Assembly: GCF_003611275.1 (NCBI RefSeq) | Contig: NZ_CP020694.1 | Span: 2,542,001-2,606,000, forward strand | Length of the DNA: 64,000 nt | Source of the DNA: Sulfitobacter sp. D7 | Lineage (GTDB): Bacteria > Pseudomonadota > Alphaproteobacteria > Rhodobacterales > Rhodobacteraceae | Reading direction: 5' to 3' | Shown here: positions 50,091 through 59,465 of the stretch, piece by piece | Position numbering within the stretch: the first letter of the stretch is position 1 | Layout: the number at the start of each line of letters is the position of its first letter | The notes under the pieces: model-generated | The model's database searches: none | What the model was told of the DNA's origin: nothing | What the model saw: the letters and a program-made list of their open reading frames with translations, nothing else | Program-made: the position numbers and the translations under genes

Positions 50091-51863
50091 TTACCAAAAC
50101 AGCGGGATCACCGCGCTTACCAACAGCGACATGCTCAGGTTCAGCGGGATCCCGATGCGCATGAAATCGGTGAATTTATACCCCCCCGGCCCGTAAACCA
50201 ACGTATTGGTCTGATAGCCGATGGGCGTGGCAAAGGCGCAGGAGGCCGCGATCATCACCGCCACAACCAGCGGGCGCGGGTCCATGCCAAGGGCGGCGCT
50301 GAGGCTGATGGCGATCGGCGTCATGATGACTGCCACAGCATTGTTGCTGACGATCTCGGTAAGGGTCGTGGTCAGCAGGAACACCGCCCAGATGATGAAA
50401 AACGGCGGCAACTGTGCCAATCCCGGCGCGATATTGTCGACGATCAGCGCAATCGCCCCTGAGTTCTGCAGGGCAGCGCCAACGGCCAGCATGGCAAAGA
50501 TCAGCGCCAACAAGCGCCCTTCGACGAAAGAGAATGCCTCCTCTGCGTCGATACAGCCGGTCACCAGCACCACGGCCACGGCGATCACGGCCAAAGCCAA
50601 GATCGGCGCGACGTTGAAGGCCGCCAGTGTGACGATGCCCACCAGCGCCGCGATGGCGATCGGCGCATGGCCCCGCCGAAACGCACGGGCCGAGGGTTGG
50701 GTCACGTCAACGAGGTTCATCTCGCTGGCCAGACGCTGAATATCCTCTGCAGCGCCTTCCAGCAGCAGCGTGTCCCCCACTTTGACGATCAGTTGGTCAA
50801 GCTGTTGGCCGATATTCTGGTTCCGCCGATGCACCGCCAGCGGATAGACGCCATAGCGCCGCCGCAGCCGCATGGAGCCCAAACTGCGCCCCACCATCCG
50901 GCAACCGGGGGTGATCAGCACTTCGACGGTCGTGGTTTCCACTGCCGAAAGCTGGTCGACCCGGCGCAGTTCCTTGTTGTTTTGCAGGCTCAACAGCTCG
51001 GTCATCTGGGTCCGCAGCACCACGCGGTCCCCGACCTGAAGCTCAACGCCTTTGAGGTTGCGGCGCAATGAATCGTCGCCTCGCACCACGTCGATCAACC
51101 GCACGCCCTCGCGTTTGAACAGCTGCACGTCCAGCACTTCGCGGCCAATCAAGTTGCTTTCAGGGGGGATCACCGCCTCGGTAAAGAACTTCATCTTGGA
51201 GCGATCCGAGAGCATATTCGCCATGCTGTCGCGCGCGGGCAGCAGTTTGTCGGCGAAAAACAGCATGTAAATCAAACCCCATGTGCAGACGACAAGACCC
51301 ACGGGAAGGATCTCGAAGATCCCGAAAGGCGCCATCCCCTGCGACCGCGCCACACCATCCACCAACAGGTTGGTCGAGGTGCCGATCAGCGTGAGAGAGC
51401 CGCCCATGATCGCGGCATAGCTGAGCGGGATCAGCAGCTTAGAGGCTTTGGTATTGAGCGTACGGGTGAGTTGCACGACCACCGGGATCATCACCACGAC
51501 GACGGGCGTGTTGTTCATGATCGCACTCGCCGCCATGACCGACAGGATCACCCCCGCCACCGCCGTCTTGGGGTGGGTCTTGGCCGAGCGTTCGGCCAGC
51601 CGGGTTAGCACATCCAACGCCCCGGTCCGCACCAAGGCCCCCATGATGATGAACATGGCTGCAATGGTCCAAGGCGCGGGGTTCGACAGCACCGCCAGCG
51701 CATCGTCATAGGGCAAGACGCCGATGGCCAGCAAAAGCGCGGCACCGGCGATGGCGACCACTTCGGTGGGGAAAGCTTCGCGCAGGAAAAGCACGAACAT
51801 CATGCCGACGACCACGAGGGTGAGCACCGCCGTCTCCATCGGAGAGAAGCTGAAAAATTCCAT
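50091..51863 (-). CDS. Second SLC13-family permease with RCK_C domains
   Basis: A 590-aa protein of the same build as the gene at 44556: transport halves (MNNTPVVVVMIPVVVQLTRT and SNNAVAVIMTPIAISLSAA, with SYAAIMGGSLTLIGTSTNLL) around a cytoplasmic pair of RCK_C domains (about residues 200-390). It is likely an anion or sulfate/dicarboxylate carrier. Sequence differs enough from the first copy that this is not a recent duplication. I start at ATG 51863. Confidence 0.9.
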   Translation of the reverse strand: MEFFSFSPMETAVLTLVVVGMMFVLFLREAFPTEVVAIAGAALLLAIGVLPYDDALAVLSNPAPWTIAAMFIIMGALVRTGALDVLTRLAERSAKTHPKTAVAGVILSVMAASAIMNNTPVVVVMIPVVVQLTRTLNTKASKLLIPLSYAAIMGGSLTLIGTSTNLLVDGVARSQGMAPFGIFEILPVGLVVCTWGLIYMLFFADKLLPARDSMANMLSDRSKMKFFTEAVIPPESNLIGREVLDVQLFKREGVRLIDVVRGDDSLRRNLKGVELQVGDRVVLRTQMTELLSLQNNKELRRVDQLSAVETTTVEVLITPGCRMVGRSLGSMRLRRRYGVYPLAVHRRNQNIGQQLDQLIVKVGDTLLLEGAAEDIQRLASEMNLVDVTQPSARAFRRGHAPIAIAALVGIVTLAAFNVAPILALAVIAVAVVLVTGCIDAEEAFSFVEGRLLALIFAMLAVGAALQNSGAIALIVDNIAPGLAQLPPFFIIWAVFLLTTTLTEIVSNNAVAVIMTPIAISLSAALGMDPRPLVVAVMIAASCAFATPIGYQTNTLVYGPGGYKFTDFMRIGIPLNLSMSLLVSAVIPLFW

Positions 51864-51956
51864 CAAGAACCTGTCATTCGGGCAAAAGGCCGTTGTCCAG
51901 TTACGCCGATTGCGGCCTTCGGTGCAAGCGCGACGCGTCGCCGCGCCGTGCTGAAC

Positions 51957-52769
51957 TTAAGGTGCGCTGGCCTGCAAGGCACCGCCCTCGCGCACCGGCA
52001 CGATCCGCGTGGCCCGGCCCGTGCGGTCATCCGTTTCGATATAAACGCCTGAGAGTGTCGCCTCGCCATTGGCAGGGGTGAAACGTTCGCGCGGCATGCC
52101 GGTGATGAAACGGCGCAGCGGCTCGGCTTTATCCATGCCGATCACCGAATGATAATCACCGCACATCCCCGCATCGCTGAGGTAGGCCGTCCCGCCCGGC
52201 AGGATCATCGCATCGGCGGTGGGCACATGGGTATGGGTGCCGACAACAAGGCTCGCCCGCCCGTCGCACCAGTGGCCCATGGCCATCTTTTCGCTCGTAG
52301 CTTCGCAGTGCATATCGACGATGATCGCCTGCGCCATTCCGCCCAGAGGGTGCGTTTTCAGCACCGGCTCCAGCGCCGAAAAGGGATCATCAAAAGGGCG
52401 TTTCATAAAGACTTGGCCGAGCGCTTGGGTCACCAAGACCTTCTTGCCATTCTGCGCTGTGAACAGCTTGGCCCCCTTGCCCGGTGCATTCTTAGAAAAG
52501 TTCAGCGGGCGGATCACGCGCGGCTCCTGCTCTATAAAGCTGAGCATGTCTTTCTGGTCAAAAGCATGATCGCCAAGGGTCAGGCAATCGGCCCCGGCCT
52601 CTAGCAACGTCTTGGCATGTGCGCCCGAAAGCCCCATGCCGCCGGTCGCATTCTCGCCATTGACCACAATGAAATCGAGCTTCCAGTCGCGCCGCAGCCG
52701 CGCCAGATTTTCGGTGATCGCCCGCCGTCCGGCCCGGCCCATCACATCGCCAAGAAACAAAATCTTCAT
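51957..52769 (-). CDS. ymdB: YmdB-type metallophosphoesterase
   Basis: A 270-aa calcineurin-like phosphoesterase of the TIGR00282/YmdB group. Metal motifs are ILFLGDVMGRAGRRAI, VVNGENATGGMGLS, LTLGDHAFDQKDM, MHCEATSEKMAMG and VGTHTHVPTADA. B. subtilis YmdB hydrolyses 2',3'-cyclic nucleotides and influences biofilm and motility decisions. It is in series with 5-formyl-THF cyclo-ligase and MgtE upstream. Confidence 0.93.
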   Translation of the reverse strand: MKILFLGDVMGRAGRRAITENLARLRRDWKLDFIVVNGENATGGMGLSGAHAKTLLEAGADCLTLGDHAFDQKDMLSFIEQEPRVIRPLNFSKNAPGKGAKLFTAQNGKKVLVTQALGQVFMKRPFDDPFSALEPVLKTHPLGGMAQAIIVDMHCEATSEKMAMGHWCDGRASLVVGTHTHVPTADAMILPGGTAYLSDAGMCGDYHSVIGMDKAEPLRRFITGMPRERFTPANGEATLSGVYIETDDRTGRATRIVPVREGGALQASAP

Positions 52770-52806
52770 AACTTATGGACTAGGACGCGCGCGGCTTGGC
52801 GGCAAC

Positions 52807-52874
52807 CCTTATTCCGCGTGGGGCCTCGTTCCATTTGGGGCCTTACTCCGCGCGGGGCCTTATTCCACGTGGGC
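52807..52874. repeat. Four tandem 17-bp units
   Basis: CCTTATTCCGCGTGGGG (52807), CCTCGTTCCATTTGGGG (52824), CCTTACTCCGCGCGGGG (52841) and CCTTATTCCACGTGGGC (52858) follow without gaps in the space between the ymdB start and the cyclo-ligase stop. No coding role is seen, since 17 is not a multiple of three. Confidence 0.9.
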
Positions 52875-52883
52875 GGGTTAACG

Positions 52884-53444
52884 TCACGCCACCTCAATCA
52901 CCCCGGCCTCTGTCACGATCAGATCCAGCGGCTCATCGGTGTCTTCCAACGGAACGTCGTCGCTCTCCTGCCCGGCAAAGGCGAAACCGATTGCCATGGT
53001 GGCCCGGCGCGCGCGCAGCATCGCCAGTGTCCGATCATAAAATCCGCCGCCATAGCCCAGCCGCGCGCCTGCGCGGTTAAAGGCCAGCAGCGGAACGATC
53101 ACGATCTCGGGTTCGAAAAAATCGTTATGTTCGGGGATCATCGCGCCGAAAGTGCCCGCCACCATCGGCGTCTCGGGTGTCCAGCGCGAGAACGACAACG
53201 GGTGGTCGGGCCACATGATCACCGGCACGCCGACCGGGCCGTGGGCGCAGGCCTCGGCCATGGCCGGGCGGGGGTCGATTTCGGTGCGAATGGGCATGAA
53301 GCCCGAAAGCGGCACGCCGCGATAGCCTGCCAAAACTTCAGACAGATACCCAGCCTGCGCGGCATTCGCCTGTTCAAACAACGGCTTGCGGCGGGCAAAG
53401 GCGGCCTTGCGCGCCGCGGCCTTACGCGCTGCAGCCTCGCTCAC
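52884..53444 (-). CDS. fthC: 5-formyltetrahydrofolate cyclo-ligase
   Basis: Converts 5-formyl-THF to 5,10-methenyl-THF with ATP. It has 186 aa. It has the basic N-terminal region of Ala-Arg-Lys repeats, LSFSRWTPETPM and the ATP/substrate motif ARLGYGGGFYDRTLA. Translation starts at GTG 53444, which overlaps the mgtE stop (GTGA), so the two are translationally coupled. An alternative gene name is ygfA. Confidence 0.92.
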   Translation of the reverse strand: MSEAAARKAAARKAAFARRKPLFEQANAAQAGYLSEVLAGYRGVPLSGFMPIRTEIDPRPAMAEACAHGPVGVPVIMWPDHPLSFSRWTPETPMVAGTFGAMIPEHNDFFEPEIVIVPLLAFNRAGARLGYGGGFYDRTLAMLRARRATMAIGFAFAGQESDDVPLEDTDEPLDLIVTEAGVIEVA

Positions 53445-54844
53445 AAAAGCACCAGCGCCGCGAGACCGAGGAAGGCAAAGAAGCCGACAACATCCGTCAC
53501 CGTGGTCACAAAGGCCCCCGAGGCGAGCGCCGGGTCAATCCCGAACCGCTCCAGCAAGATCGGAATACCGGTGCCAGCCAGCCCTGCCACCACAAGGTTG
53601 ATCACCATCGCGGTCGCGATCACATAACCAAGCGCCGGAGAGCCGAACCAGATCACCCCGACAATCCCCATGATCACCGCAAAGATCAGACCGTTCACCA
53701 GCCCCACCAGAACCTCCCGCCGGATCACCCGCCAGACGTTCGAGCCGGTAAGGTCTTTCGTCGCAATCGCACGCACCGCGACGGTCAGGCTCTGCGTGCC
53801 CGCGTTGCCGCCCATGGAGGCGACGATCGGCATCAGCACCGCCAGCGCCACGATCTGCGCAATCGCGGCCTCGAACTGCGAAATCACCATCGACGCGGCA
53901 ATCGCCGTTACAAGGTTCACCGCAAGCCATGGCAGACGCTGTTTGGTCGTTTCCGCCACACGGTCGGAAAGTGAGCCCTCGCCCACACCCGCCAGTCGCA
54001 GGATGTCTTCTTCGTGTTCTTCGTCGAGCACCGCCATGGCGTCGTCGATGGTGATGACGCCGATCAACCGCCCCTCTTCATCAACCACCGGGGCCGAGAT
54101 CAGGTGGTACTGGTTAAACGCATAGGCCACATCGCCCTCATCGCGCATGGCGGGGATGATCTGGAAGGTTTCCTCCAGGATATCCGCCAGCCGCGTCTCG
54201 CGGCGCGAGCGCATCAGCTTGCCCAGTGTCACGTTGCCCACCGGGTGCAGGCGCGGGTCGACCATGACGATGTGATAGAACTGATCTGGCAGGTCTTCTT
54301 CCTTGGTGGCGCGCAGATGGTCGATGGTCTGGCCCACCGTCCAATGCTCGGGCGCCATCACAACCTCGCGCTGCATCAGACGACCGGCGGAGTATTCTGG
54401 CCAGTTCAGCGCCTGTTCAACGGCGACCCGGTCGGTTTCCTCCAGCGCGTCGAGGATGGTTTCCTGCTGCGCGTCTTCCAGATCTTCGATCAGGTCGACG
54501 ACATCATCGCTGTCCAACTCACGCACCGCTTGGGTCAGAACCTGCGGCGTCAGGATGGAGATGACTTCTTCGCGGATCGACTCGTCGAGTTCCGACAGAA
54601 TCTCGCCGTCGAATTCTTGCCCGTAAAGCCGGATCAGCGCTGCGCGGTCATCCTCGTCGATCTGTTCCAAAAGGTCAGCGATATCCGCCGCGTGCAGCGG
54701 TTCCATCAGCTGGGTCAGATGGGCTTGATCGTTGGCCTCTACGGTCTCAAGGATCGCGGCAACGGCCTTGCGGTCCAGCATATAGGCTTCGGCATTCTCC
54801 TCAGAGGCTACCGCCGGATCCAGCTCTTCGATCTGCTCTGCCAT
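53441..54844 (-). CDS. mgtE: Magnesium transporter MgtE
   Basis: A 467-aa Mg2+ channel/transporter. The N domain is a helical superhelix (DAQQETILDALEETDRVAVE), the two CBS domains cover about residues 135-260 (MVDPRLHPVGNVTLG, ISAPVVDEEGRLIGVITIDDAM) and five membrane helices follow with the pore motif MPIVASMGGNAGTQSLTVAVRA. Mg2+ bound between the cytoplasmic domains closes the pore in homologues. I start at ATG 54844 (MAEQIEELDP). It overlaps fthC downstream. Confidence 0.95.
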   Translation of the reverse strand: MAEQIEELDPAVASEENAEAYMLDRKAVAAILETVEANDQAHLTQLMEPLHAADIADLLEQIDEDDRAALIRLYGQEFDGEILSELDESIREEVISILTPQVLTQAVRELDSDDVVDLIEDLEDAQQETILDALEETDRVAVEQALNWPEYSAGRLMQREVVMAPEHWTVGQTIDHLRATKEEDLPDQFYHIVMVDPRLHPVGNVTLGKLMRSRRETRLADILEETFQIIPAMRDEGDVAYAFNQYHLISAPVVDEEGRLIGVITIDDAMAVLDEEHEEDILRLAGVGEGSLSDRVAETTKQRLPWLAVNLVTAIAASMVISQFEAAIAQIVALAVLMPIVASMGGNAGTQSLTVAVRAIATKDLTGSNVWRVIRREVLVGLVNGLIFAVIMGIVGVIWFGSPALGYVIATAMVINLVVAGLAGTGIPILLERFGIDPALASGAFVTTVTDVVGFFAFLGLAALVLL

Positions 54845-54965
54845 CCGCGTTCTCCGTGCCTGTGCTGCGCTTTGGGCCGACAATATGCAAGCGCCCGCAC
54901 GGGCACAATGCCGCCCGCGACGCTTCGGTATTGTTCCCCGTCTCGCCCTCACCTAAACCACTGGC

Positions 54966-56267
54966 ATGACAAATCAACGACTCCTTTTGGGCGCGACGCT
55001 CAGCTATTCCGGCAACCCGATGCAAAGCGCGTGGGAGGATGCCGTGAAGATCGACACCGAAGGCGGTGTCTTGATCGAAGACAGTCGCATTGTCGCCGTG
55101 GGCAATGGCGAACGCCTGCGTGCCGACCATCCGCAGGCCGAGGTGACGCGCTATGGCGATGCGTTGATTTGTCCGGGCTTTGTCGATGCTCACGTGCATT
55201 ATCCGCAGACCGCGATCATCGCGTCATGGGGCAAGCGGCTGATCGACTGGCTGAACACCTACACCTTCCCCGAAGAGATGCGCCTTTCGGATCCGGCCTA
55301 TGCGGGCGACATCGCCGCGCGCTATTTGGACCTGACGCTGGCCCAAGGGACCACCACTGTTGCGTCTTACTGCACGATCCACCCCCACAGCGCCGACGCG
55401 CTGTTTCAGGCGGCAGAGGATCGCGGCCAACGGATCGTAGCGGGCAAGACCTGCATGGACCGCAACGCCCCCGAGGGGCTGCGCGACACGGTGCAATCGG
55501 CCTATGACGACAGCAAAGCGCTGATCGAGCGTTGGCACGGCAAGGGCCGCGCGAGCTATGCGATCACGCCGCGTTTCTCTCCGACCTCAACGCCCGAACA
55601 ACTCTCGGCCCTAGGCGCGCTTTGGGCAGAGCATCCGACCTGCCTGATGCAGACCCACCTCAGCGAACAAACGGATGAGATCGAATGGGTGCGCGGCCTG
55701 TTCCCAGAGGCGCGCGATTACCTTGATACCTATGAGGCCCATGGGCTGCTAGGCGAACGCGGGCTCTACGGCCATGCGATCCACCTAGAGCCGCGTGAGA
55801 TTGACCGGCTGGCAGAGACAGGCGGGGCGCTGGTGCATTGCCCCACCTCCAATACGTTTATCGGTTCGGGGCTGTTTGACATGACCGGGCTTGCCGCGCG
55901 GAGCATTCCGCTGGCGCTGGCGACGGATACCGGGGGCGGCTCGTCCTTTTCGATGCTCCGCACCATGGCGGCGGCATATGAAGTCGGCCAGCTGCGCGGC
56001 ACCCCGCTACACGCGGCGCAGCTGATCTGGCTCGCCACCGCAGGCTCGGCCCGCAGTCTGCATCTGCAGGATCACGTCGGCAGTCTGGCCGAAGGGATGG
56101 AAGCGGATATTACCGTGCTATCGCTCAACTCCACCCCCGCCATCGCGCAGCGTCACGCGGCAGCCAAGGATATCTGGGAAAGCCTCTTCGCCACCATCAT
56201 GATGGGCGATGATCGGGCGATTGCAGATGTTTGGGTTGCGGGTGCGCGTCGGGGTGGCACGGCGTAA
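54966..56267 (+). CDS. guaD: Guanine deaminase
   Basis: Hydrolyses guanine to xanthine and ammonia. It has 433 aa. Zinc motifs are FVDAHVHYPQ, MQTHLSEQTDEIEWV and GHAIHLEPREID, with ALATDTGGGSSFSML; TFPEEMRLSDPAYA is typical of GuaD. It is near a second purine-type deaminase at 56708 on the other strand, so the region handles purine bases. Confidence 0.93.
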   Translation: MTNQRLLLGATLSYSGNPMQSAWEDAVKIDTEGGVLIEDSRIVAVGNGERLRADHPQAEVTRYGDALICPGFVDAHVHYPQTAIIASWGKRLIDWLNTYTFPEEMRLSDPAYAGDIAARYLDLTLAQGTTTVASYCTIHPHSADALFQAAEDRGQRIVAGKTCMDRNAPEGLRDTVQSAYDDSKALIERWHGKGRASYAITPRFSPTSTPEQLSALGALWAEHPTCLMQTHLSEQTDEIEWVRGLFPEARDYLDTYEAHGLLGERGLYGHAIHLEPREIDRLAETGGALVHCPTSNTFIGSGLFDMTGLAARSIPLALATDTGGGSSFSMLRTMAAAYEVGQLRGTPLHAAQLIWLATAGSARSLHLQDHVGSLAEGMEADITVLSLNSTPAIAQRHAAAKDIWESLFATIMMGDDRAIADVWVAGARRGGTA

Positions 56268-56291
56268 CGCGCCAACCGTGAGTGGGTCGCC

Positions 56292-56711
56292 TCAGCAGGG
56301 CGCACCCAGCACCATCACCCAAACTTCACTATCGGCCTGCACCAGCCCCATCTCTTCGGCACGGCTGTCGACCATATTGCGGTAATGCCCCGGCGAGTTG
56401 GTCCAGCCGGTCATGACCTCATCCAATGACTGCTGCCCCTTGGCGATATTCTCGGCCACAAAACACCATTGATAGCCCGCCATCGCGGCACGACGGCCCA
56501 CATCCGTGCCATCGCGGCCCTTGTGGCTGAAATAGTCGTGCTCGGCCATATCGCTGGCATGGGTTTGCGCCGCCTGCGCCAAACGGCCATCATAGACGAG
56601 GGGTTTGAGCCCCTGCACATCCCGCAACGCATTTACGCGCTCCAACCCCATGGGGTCGGCCAATGCCGGCATGCCTGCCAGCATCAGGATCGATAGAAAA
56701 AATGGCCTCAT
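56292..56711 (-). CDS. CAP-domain (SCP-like) exported protein
   Basis: A 139-aa protein with a signal peptide (MRPFFLSILMLAGMPALA). The CAP motifs are LAQAAQTHASDMAEHDYFSH, AENIAKGQQSLDEVM and WTNSPGHYRNMVDS with the His/Glu set present. Bacterial CAP proteins are secreted or periplasmic and poorly understood. The start overlaps the deaminase stop in ATGA, giving coupled translation. Confidence 0.9.
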   Translation of the reverse strand: MRPFFLSILMLAGMPALADPMGLERVNALRDVQGLKPLVYDGRLAQAAQTHASDMAEHDYFSHKGRDGTDVGRRAAMAGYQWCFVAENIAKGQQSLDEVMTGWTNSPGHYRNMVDSRAEEMGLVQADSEVWVMVLGAPC

Positions 56712-58042
56712 TCAGCCAAGCCTTTCGCCAATTCGTTTTGCCGCGCCACCTGCGCGGCCAAGTCAATCGTGGTGACGCGACCATCGCGCACCACTTGTCG
56801 GCCTTCAACGAAAAGGTCGCGCACCGCCGTCGGACCGGCAAGAAGCAGCGCAGCCGGATCCCAACTGCCCGCACTATGCACGCCGGAAACGTCCCAAATT
56901 GCCACATCGGCGCGTTTGCCGACCATCAGCCGCCCGCAATCAGGGCGCCCCAGCACATCCGCCCCGCCGCGTGTGGCCAGTTCCAAGGCGGCGCGGGGGC
57001 TCATCGCATCAGCGCCGCGCGCCACGCGCTGCAACAACATCGCCTGCCGCGCCTCGGCTGCCAGATTGCCGCTGTCGTTGCTGGCCGATCCATCGACCCC
57101 CAGCCCCAGCGGCACGCCTGCATCCAGCATCGCCCGTACCGGCGCGATGCCTGACCCAAGGCGGCAATTGGAACAGGGGCAATGCGCGACCCCGGTGCGG
57201 GTCCGGGCAAAGAGGTCAATCTCAGACGCGTCCAACTGCACACAATGGGCATGCCAGACGTCATCGCCCAGCCAACCAAGGCTTTCGGCATATTCTCCGG
57301 GGCGGCAACCGAATTTCTCAAGCGAATAGGCCACATCCTCGGCATTCTCGGCCAGATGGGTGTGCAGCATCACGCCCTTGTCGCGTGCCAGAAGCGCCGT
57401 GTCGCGCATCAACTCGCGACTGACCGAGAAAGGTGAACAAGGTGCCAATCCGACACGACACATCGACCCTTCGGCAGGATCATGGAAGGCGTCGACCACG
57501 CGGATGCAATCTTCCAAGATCGCCGCTTCCCGCTCCACCAGCGCATCGGGCGGCAGGCCACCATCGCTTTCACCGATGCTCATCGACCCGCGCGTGGGGT
57601 GAAACCGCAGGCCCAGTTCGGCGGCGGCGTGGATCGTATCCTCCAGCCGCACGCCGTTTGGGTAGAGATAAAGGTGGTCCGAACTCAGGCTACAGCCCGA
57701 CAGCGCCAGTTCCGCCAACCCAATCTGAGCCGAGACGAACATATGCTCCGGCCCCATACGCGCCCAGATCGGATAGAGCCGCTGCAACCAGCCAAAGAGC
57801 AGCGCATCCTGTGCGCCCGGCACGGCGCGGGTCATGCTTTGGTAAAGGTGGTGATGCGTGTTCACGAGACCCGGCGTGACGACGCAACCCTTCGCCTCGA
57901 CAATCTCGCCCTCCGTCCGAAGGCCCTGCCCGATCTCGGCAATCACCCCGTCGCGCAGCAACAGGTCTGCACCGGCAAGCTCGCGCCCGGTATCGTCCAT
58001 CGTGATGAGGTAATCCGCGCCGCGGATGAGGGTCTCTGCCAT
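56708..58042 (-). CDS. Amidohydrolase, putative 8-oxoguanine deaminase
   Basis: A 444-aa amidohydrolase. Zinc ligands are in GLVNTHHHLYQSMTRAVPGA, MLHTHLAENAEDVAYSL, WHAHCVQLDASEID and GLGVDGSASNDSGNL. The pattern is that of 8-oxoguanine deaminase and the related chloroatrazine-type hydrolases; deamination of 8-oxoguanine is the best guess but isocytosine or triazine substrates are possible. The CAP gene is coupled to its end. Confidence 0.84.
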   Translation of the reverse strand: MAETLIRGADYLITMDDTGRELAGADLLLRDGVIAEIGQGLRTEGEIVEAKGCVVTPGLVNTHHHLYQSMTRAVPGAQDALLFGWLQRLYPIWARMGPEHMFVSAQIGLAELALSGCSLSSDHLYLYPNGVRLEDTIHAAAELGLRFHPTRGSMSIGESDGGLPPDALVEREAAILEDCIRVVDAFHDPAEGSMCRVGLAPCSPFSVSRELMRDTALLARDKGVMLHTHLAENAEDVAYSLEKFGCRPGEYAESLGWLGDDVWHAHCVQLDASEIDLFARTRTGVAHCPCSNCRLGSGIAPVRAMLDAGVPLGLGVDGSASNDSGNLAAEARQAMLLQRVARGADAMSPRAALELATRGGADVLGRPDCGRLMVGKRADVAIWDVSGVHSAGSWDPAALLLAGPTAVRDLFVEGRQVVRDGRVTTIDLAAQVARQNELAKGLAE

Positions 58043-58174
58043 AGGTCACACTTTTCGCTATGCCCGTCTCATGCAAAGTGTGTGTGGCCGATGGAAAACG
58101 GGCGAGAGAACCGGCCTTTACGGCATTTATCGCATCCCGCCGGGGCCGGTCAATCCGCGGGTTTCGACATTGGA

Positions 58175-58975
58175 TCAATATGCGGAAAGGACCGCAAGCG
58201 CCTGCGCGTGGATTTCGCGGTTGGCCGCCGCAAGCGCCCTGCCCCCCTCATGCACCGGGTTGCCCTGCCAATCGGTGACGATACCCCCCGCCGCTTGGAT
58301 CACCGCGATGGGCGCTTGAATGTCATAGGCGTTCAATCCTGCCTCGATCACCAGATCGACCTGCCCGGCCGCGACCAAAGCATAGGCGTAGCAATCCATG
58401 CCATAGCGGGTCAGCAGCGCCTGCGAGGCCACGGCCCGAAAGGCACTGGCCTCATCGGGGCTGCCGACCTCGGGGAATGTGGTGAAAACGATGGCCTGTC
58501 GCAGGTCCCGCGCCGCGCGGGCCTGCAGGGGGCGGCTTCCATGCGGCCCGGTCATCAGCGCGCCATCCGGTGCGCCCTCGAACCGCTCGCCGATATAGGG
58601 CTGGTCAATGATGCCGTAGAATGGCCCCGACGCATCGCTAACCGCGATCAGCACGCCCCAAGTCGGCGTGCCGCTGAGAAACCCGCGTGTGCCGTCAATC
58701 GGGTCAAGCACCCATGTCAGCCCCGACGTGCCGGGCTGCGCGCCATATTCCTCGCCCAAGATGCCATCGGCGGGCCGTTCCGCCGCCAAGATATCGCGCA
58801 TCGCCCGTTCGGCGGCGCGATCCGCCTCGGTCACGGGGTCAAAACCGGTACCGAGCTTGTTGTCGGCCTGCAAATCAAGGCTGCGGAAATAGGGCAGGAT
58901 CACCTGACGCGCCGCATCCGCCATCAGATGGGCGACGCGGCGAATATCAGGATCAAAATCAGTGGCGTTCATCAT
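58175..58975 (-). CDS. hisN: Histidinol-phosphatase, inositol-monophosphatase type
   Basis: A 266-aa member of the IMPase superfamily. Metal motifs are GFDPVTEADRAAERAM, LGEEYGAQ, WVLDPIDGTRGFLSGTPTWG and AYDIQAPIAVIQAAGG. The HisN group (histidinol-phosphate dephosphorylation) is favoured because it matches the GTRGFLSG and CYAYALVAAGQVDLVIEAG pattern; a general inositol phosphatase is the alternative. Two ATGs (58975, 58972) are adjacent. Confidence 0.87.
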   Translation of the reverse strand: MMNATDFDPDIRRVAHLMADAARQVILPYFRSLDLQADNKLGTGFDPVTEADRAAERAMRDILAAERPADGILGEEYGAQPGTSGLTWVLDPIDGTRGFLSGTPTWGVLIAVSDASGPFYGIIDQPYIGERFEGAPDGALMTGPHGSRPLQARAARDLRQAIVFTTFPEVGSPDEASAFRAVASQALLTRYGMDCYAYALVAAGQVDLVIEAGLNAYDIQAPIAVIQAAGGIVTDWQGNPVHEGGRALAAANREIHAQALAVLSAY

Positions 58976-59023
58976 GACGAAGACCTGACAGTTTGCGCGG
59001 GTTTGCGCAAGCCTGCCAATGCT

Positions 59024-59083
59024 TTAGAAAGTCGGACCCTAGAAAGCTGGCCCTTCAAAAGCTAGGCCAAGAAAGACGACCCG
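59024..59083. repeat. Degenerate 15-bp tandem repeat
   Basis: TTAGAAAGTCGGACC, CTAGAAAGCTGGCCC and TTCAAAAGCTAGGCC are consecutive 15-mers (11 of 15 and 10 of 15 identities between neighbours), with a weak fourth. It lies between the hisN start and the XRE stop. Confidence 0.6.
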
Positions 59084-59090
59084 GATGGGA

Positions 59091-59465
59091 TCAGGCCACA
59101 TCGCTCAACACGCGGGCCAGTTCGAACAACCGGCGGCGCTGGTTCTCGGGGATGGCATAGTAAGAACGGACCAGCTCCATCGCCTCTTTGTCGGCCATCA
59201 GATCGGCTGGCAGCCCGTCCACCGCTGGGCCATCTGCGACCTCTTCGTCTTTCAATCCTTCAAAGAAGAAAGACACAGGCACGCCAAGCGCATCCGCGAT
59301 ATCCCAAAGCCGCGAAGCGCTGACGCGGTTGGCGCCGGTTTCGTATTTTTGTATCTGTTGGAATTTGATTCCGACGAGTTCCGCCAGTTTCTGTTGGGTC
59401 ATCCCCGTCAGCCAGCGCCGCTGCCTGATACGTTTACCCACATGTACATCTACCACATGCACCAT
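59091..59465 (-). CDS. XRE-family transcriptional regulator
   Basis: A 124-aa protein. The helix-turn-helix is at about residues 11-65 (KRIRQRRWLTGMTQQKLAEL, FQQIQKYETGANRVSASRLW), followed by VPVSFFFEGL and a helical C-terminal region ending LFELARVLSDVA. This is the common alphaproteobacterial HipB/Xre regulator size. Targets are unknown. The region upstream has a possible promoter (TATAAG on the - strand near 59480). Confidence 0.87.
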   Translation of the reverse strand: MVHVVDVHVGKRIRQRRWLTGMTQQKLAELVGIKFQQIQKYETGANRVSASRLWDIADALGVPVSFFFEGLKDEEVADGPAVDGLPADLMADKEAMELVRSYYAIPENQRRRLFELARVLSDVA

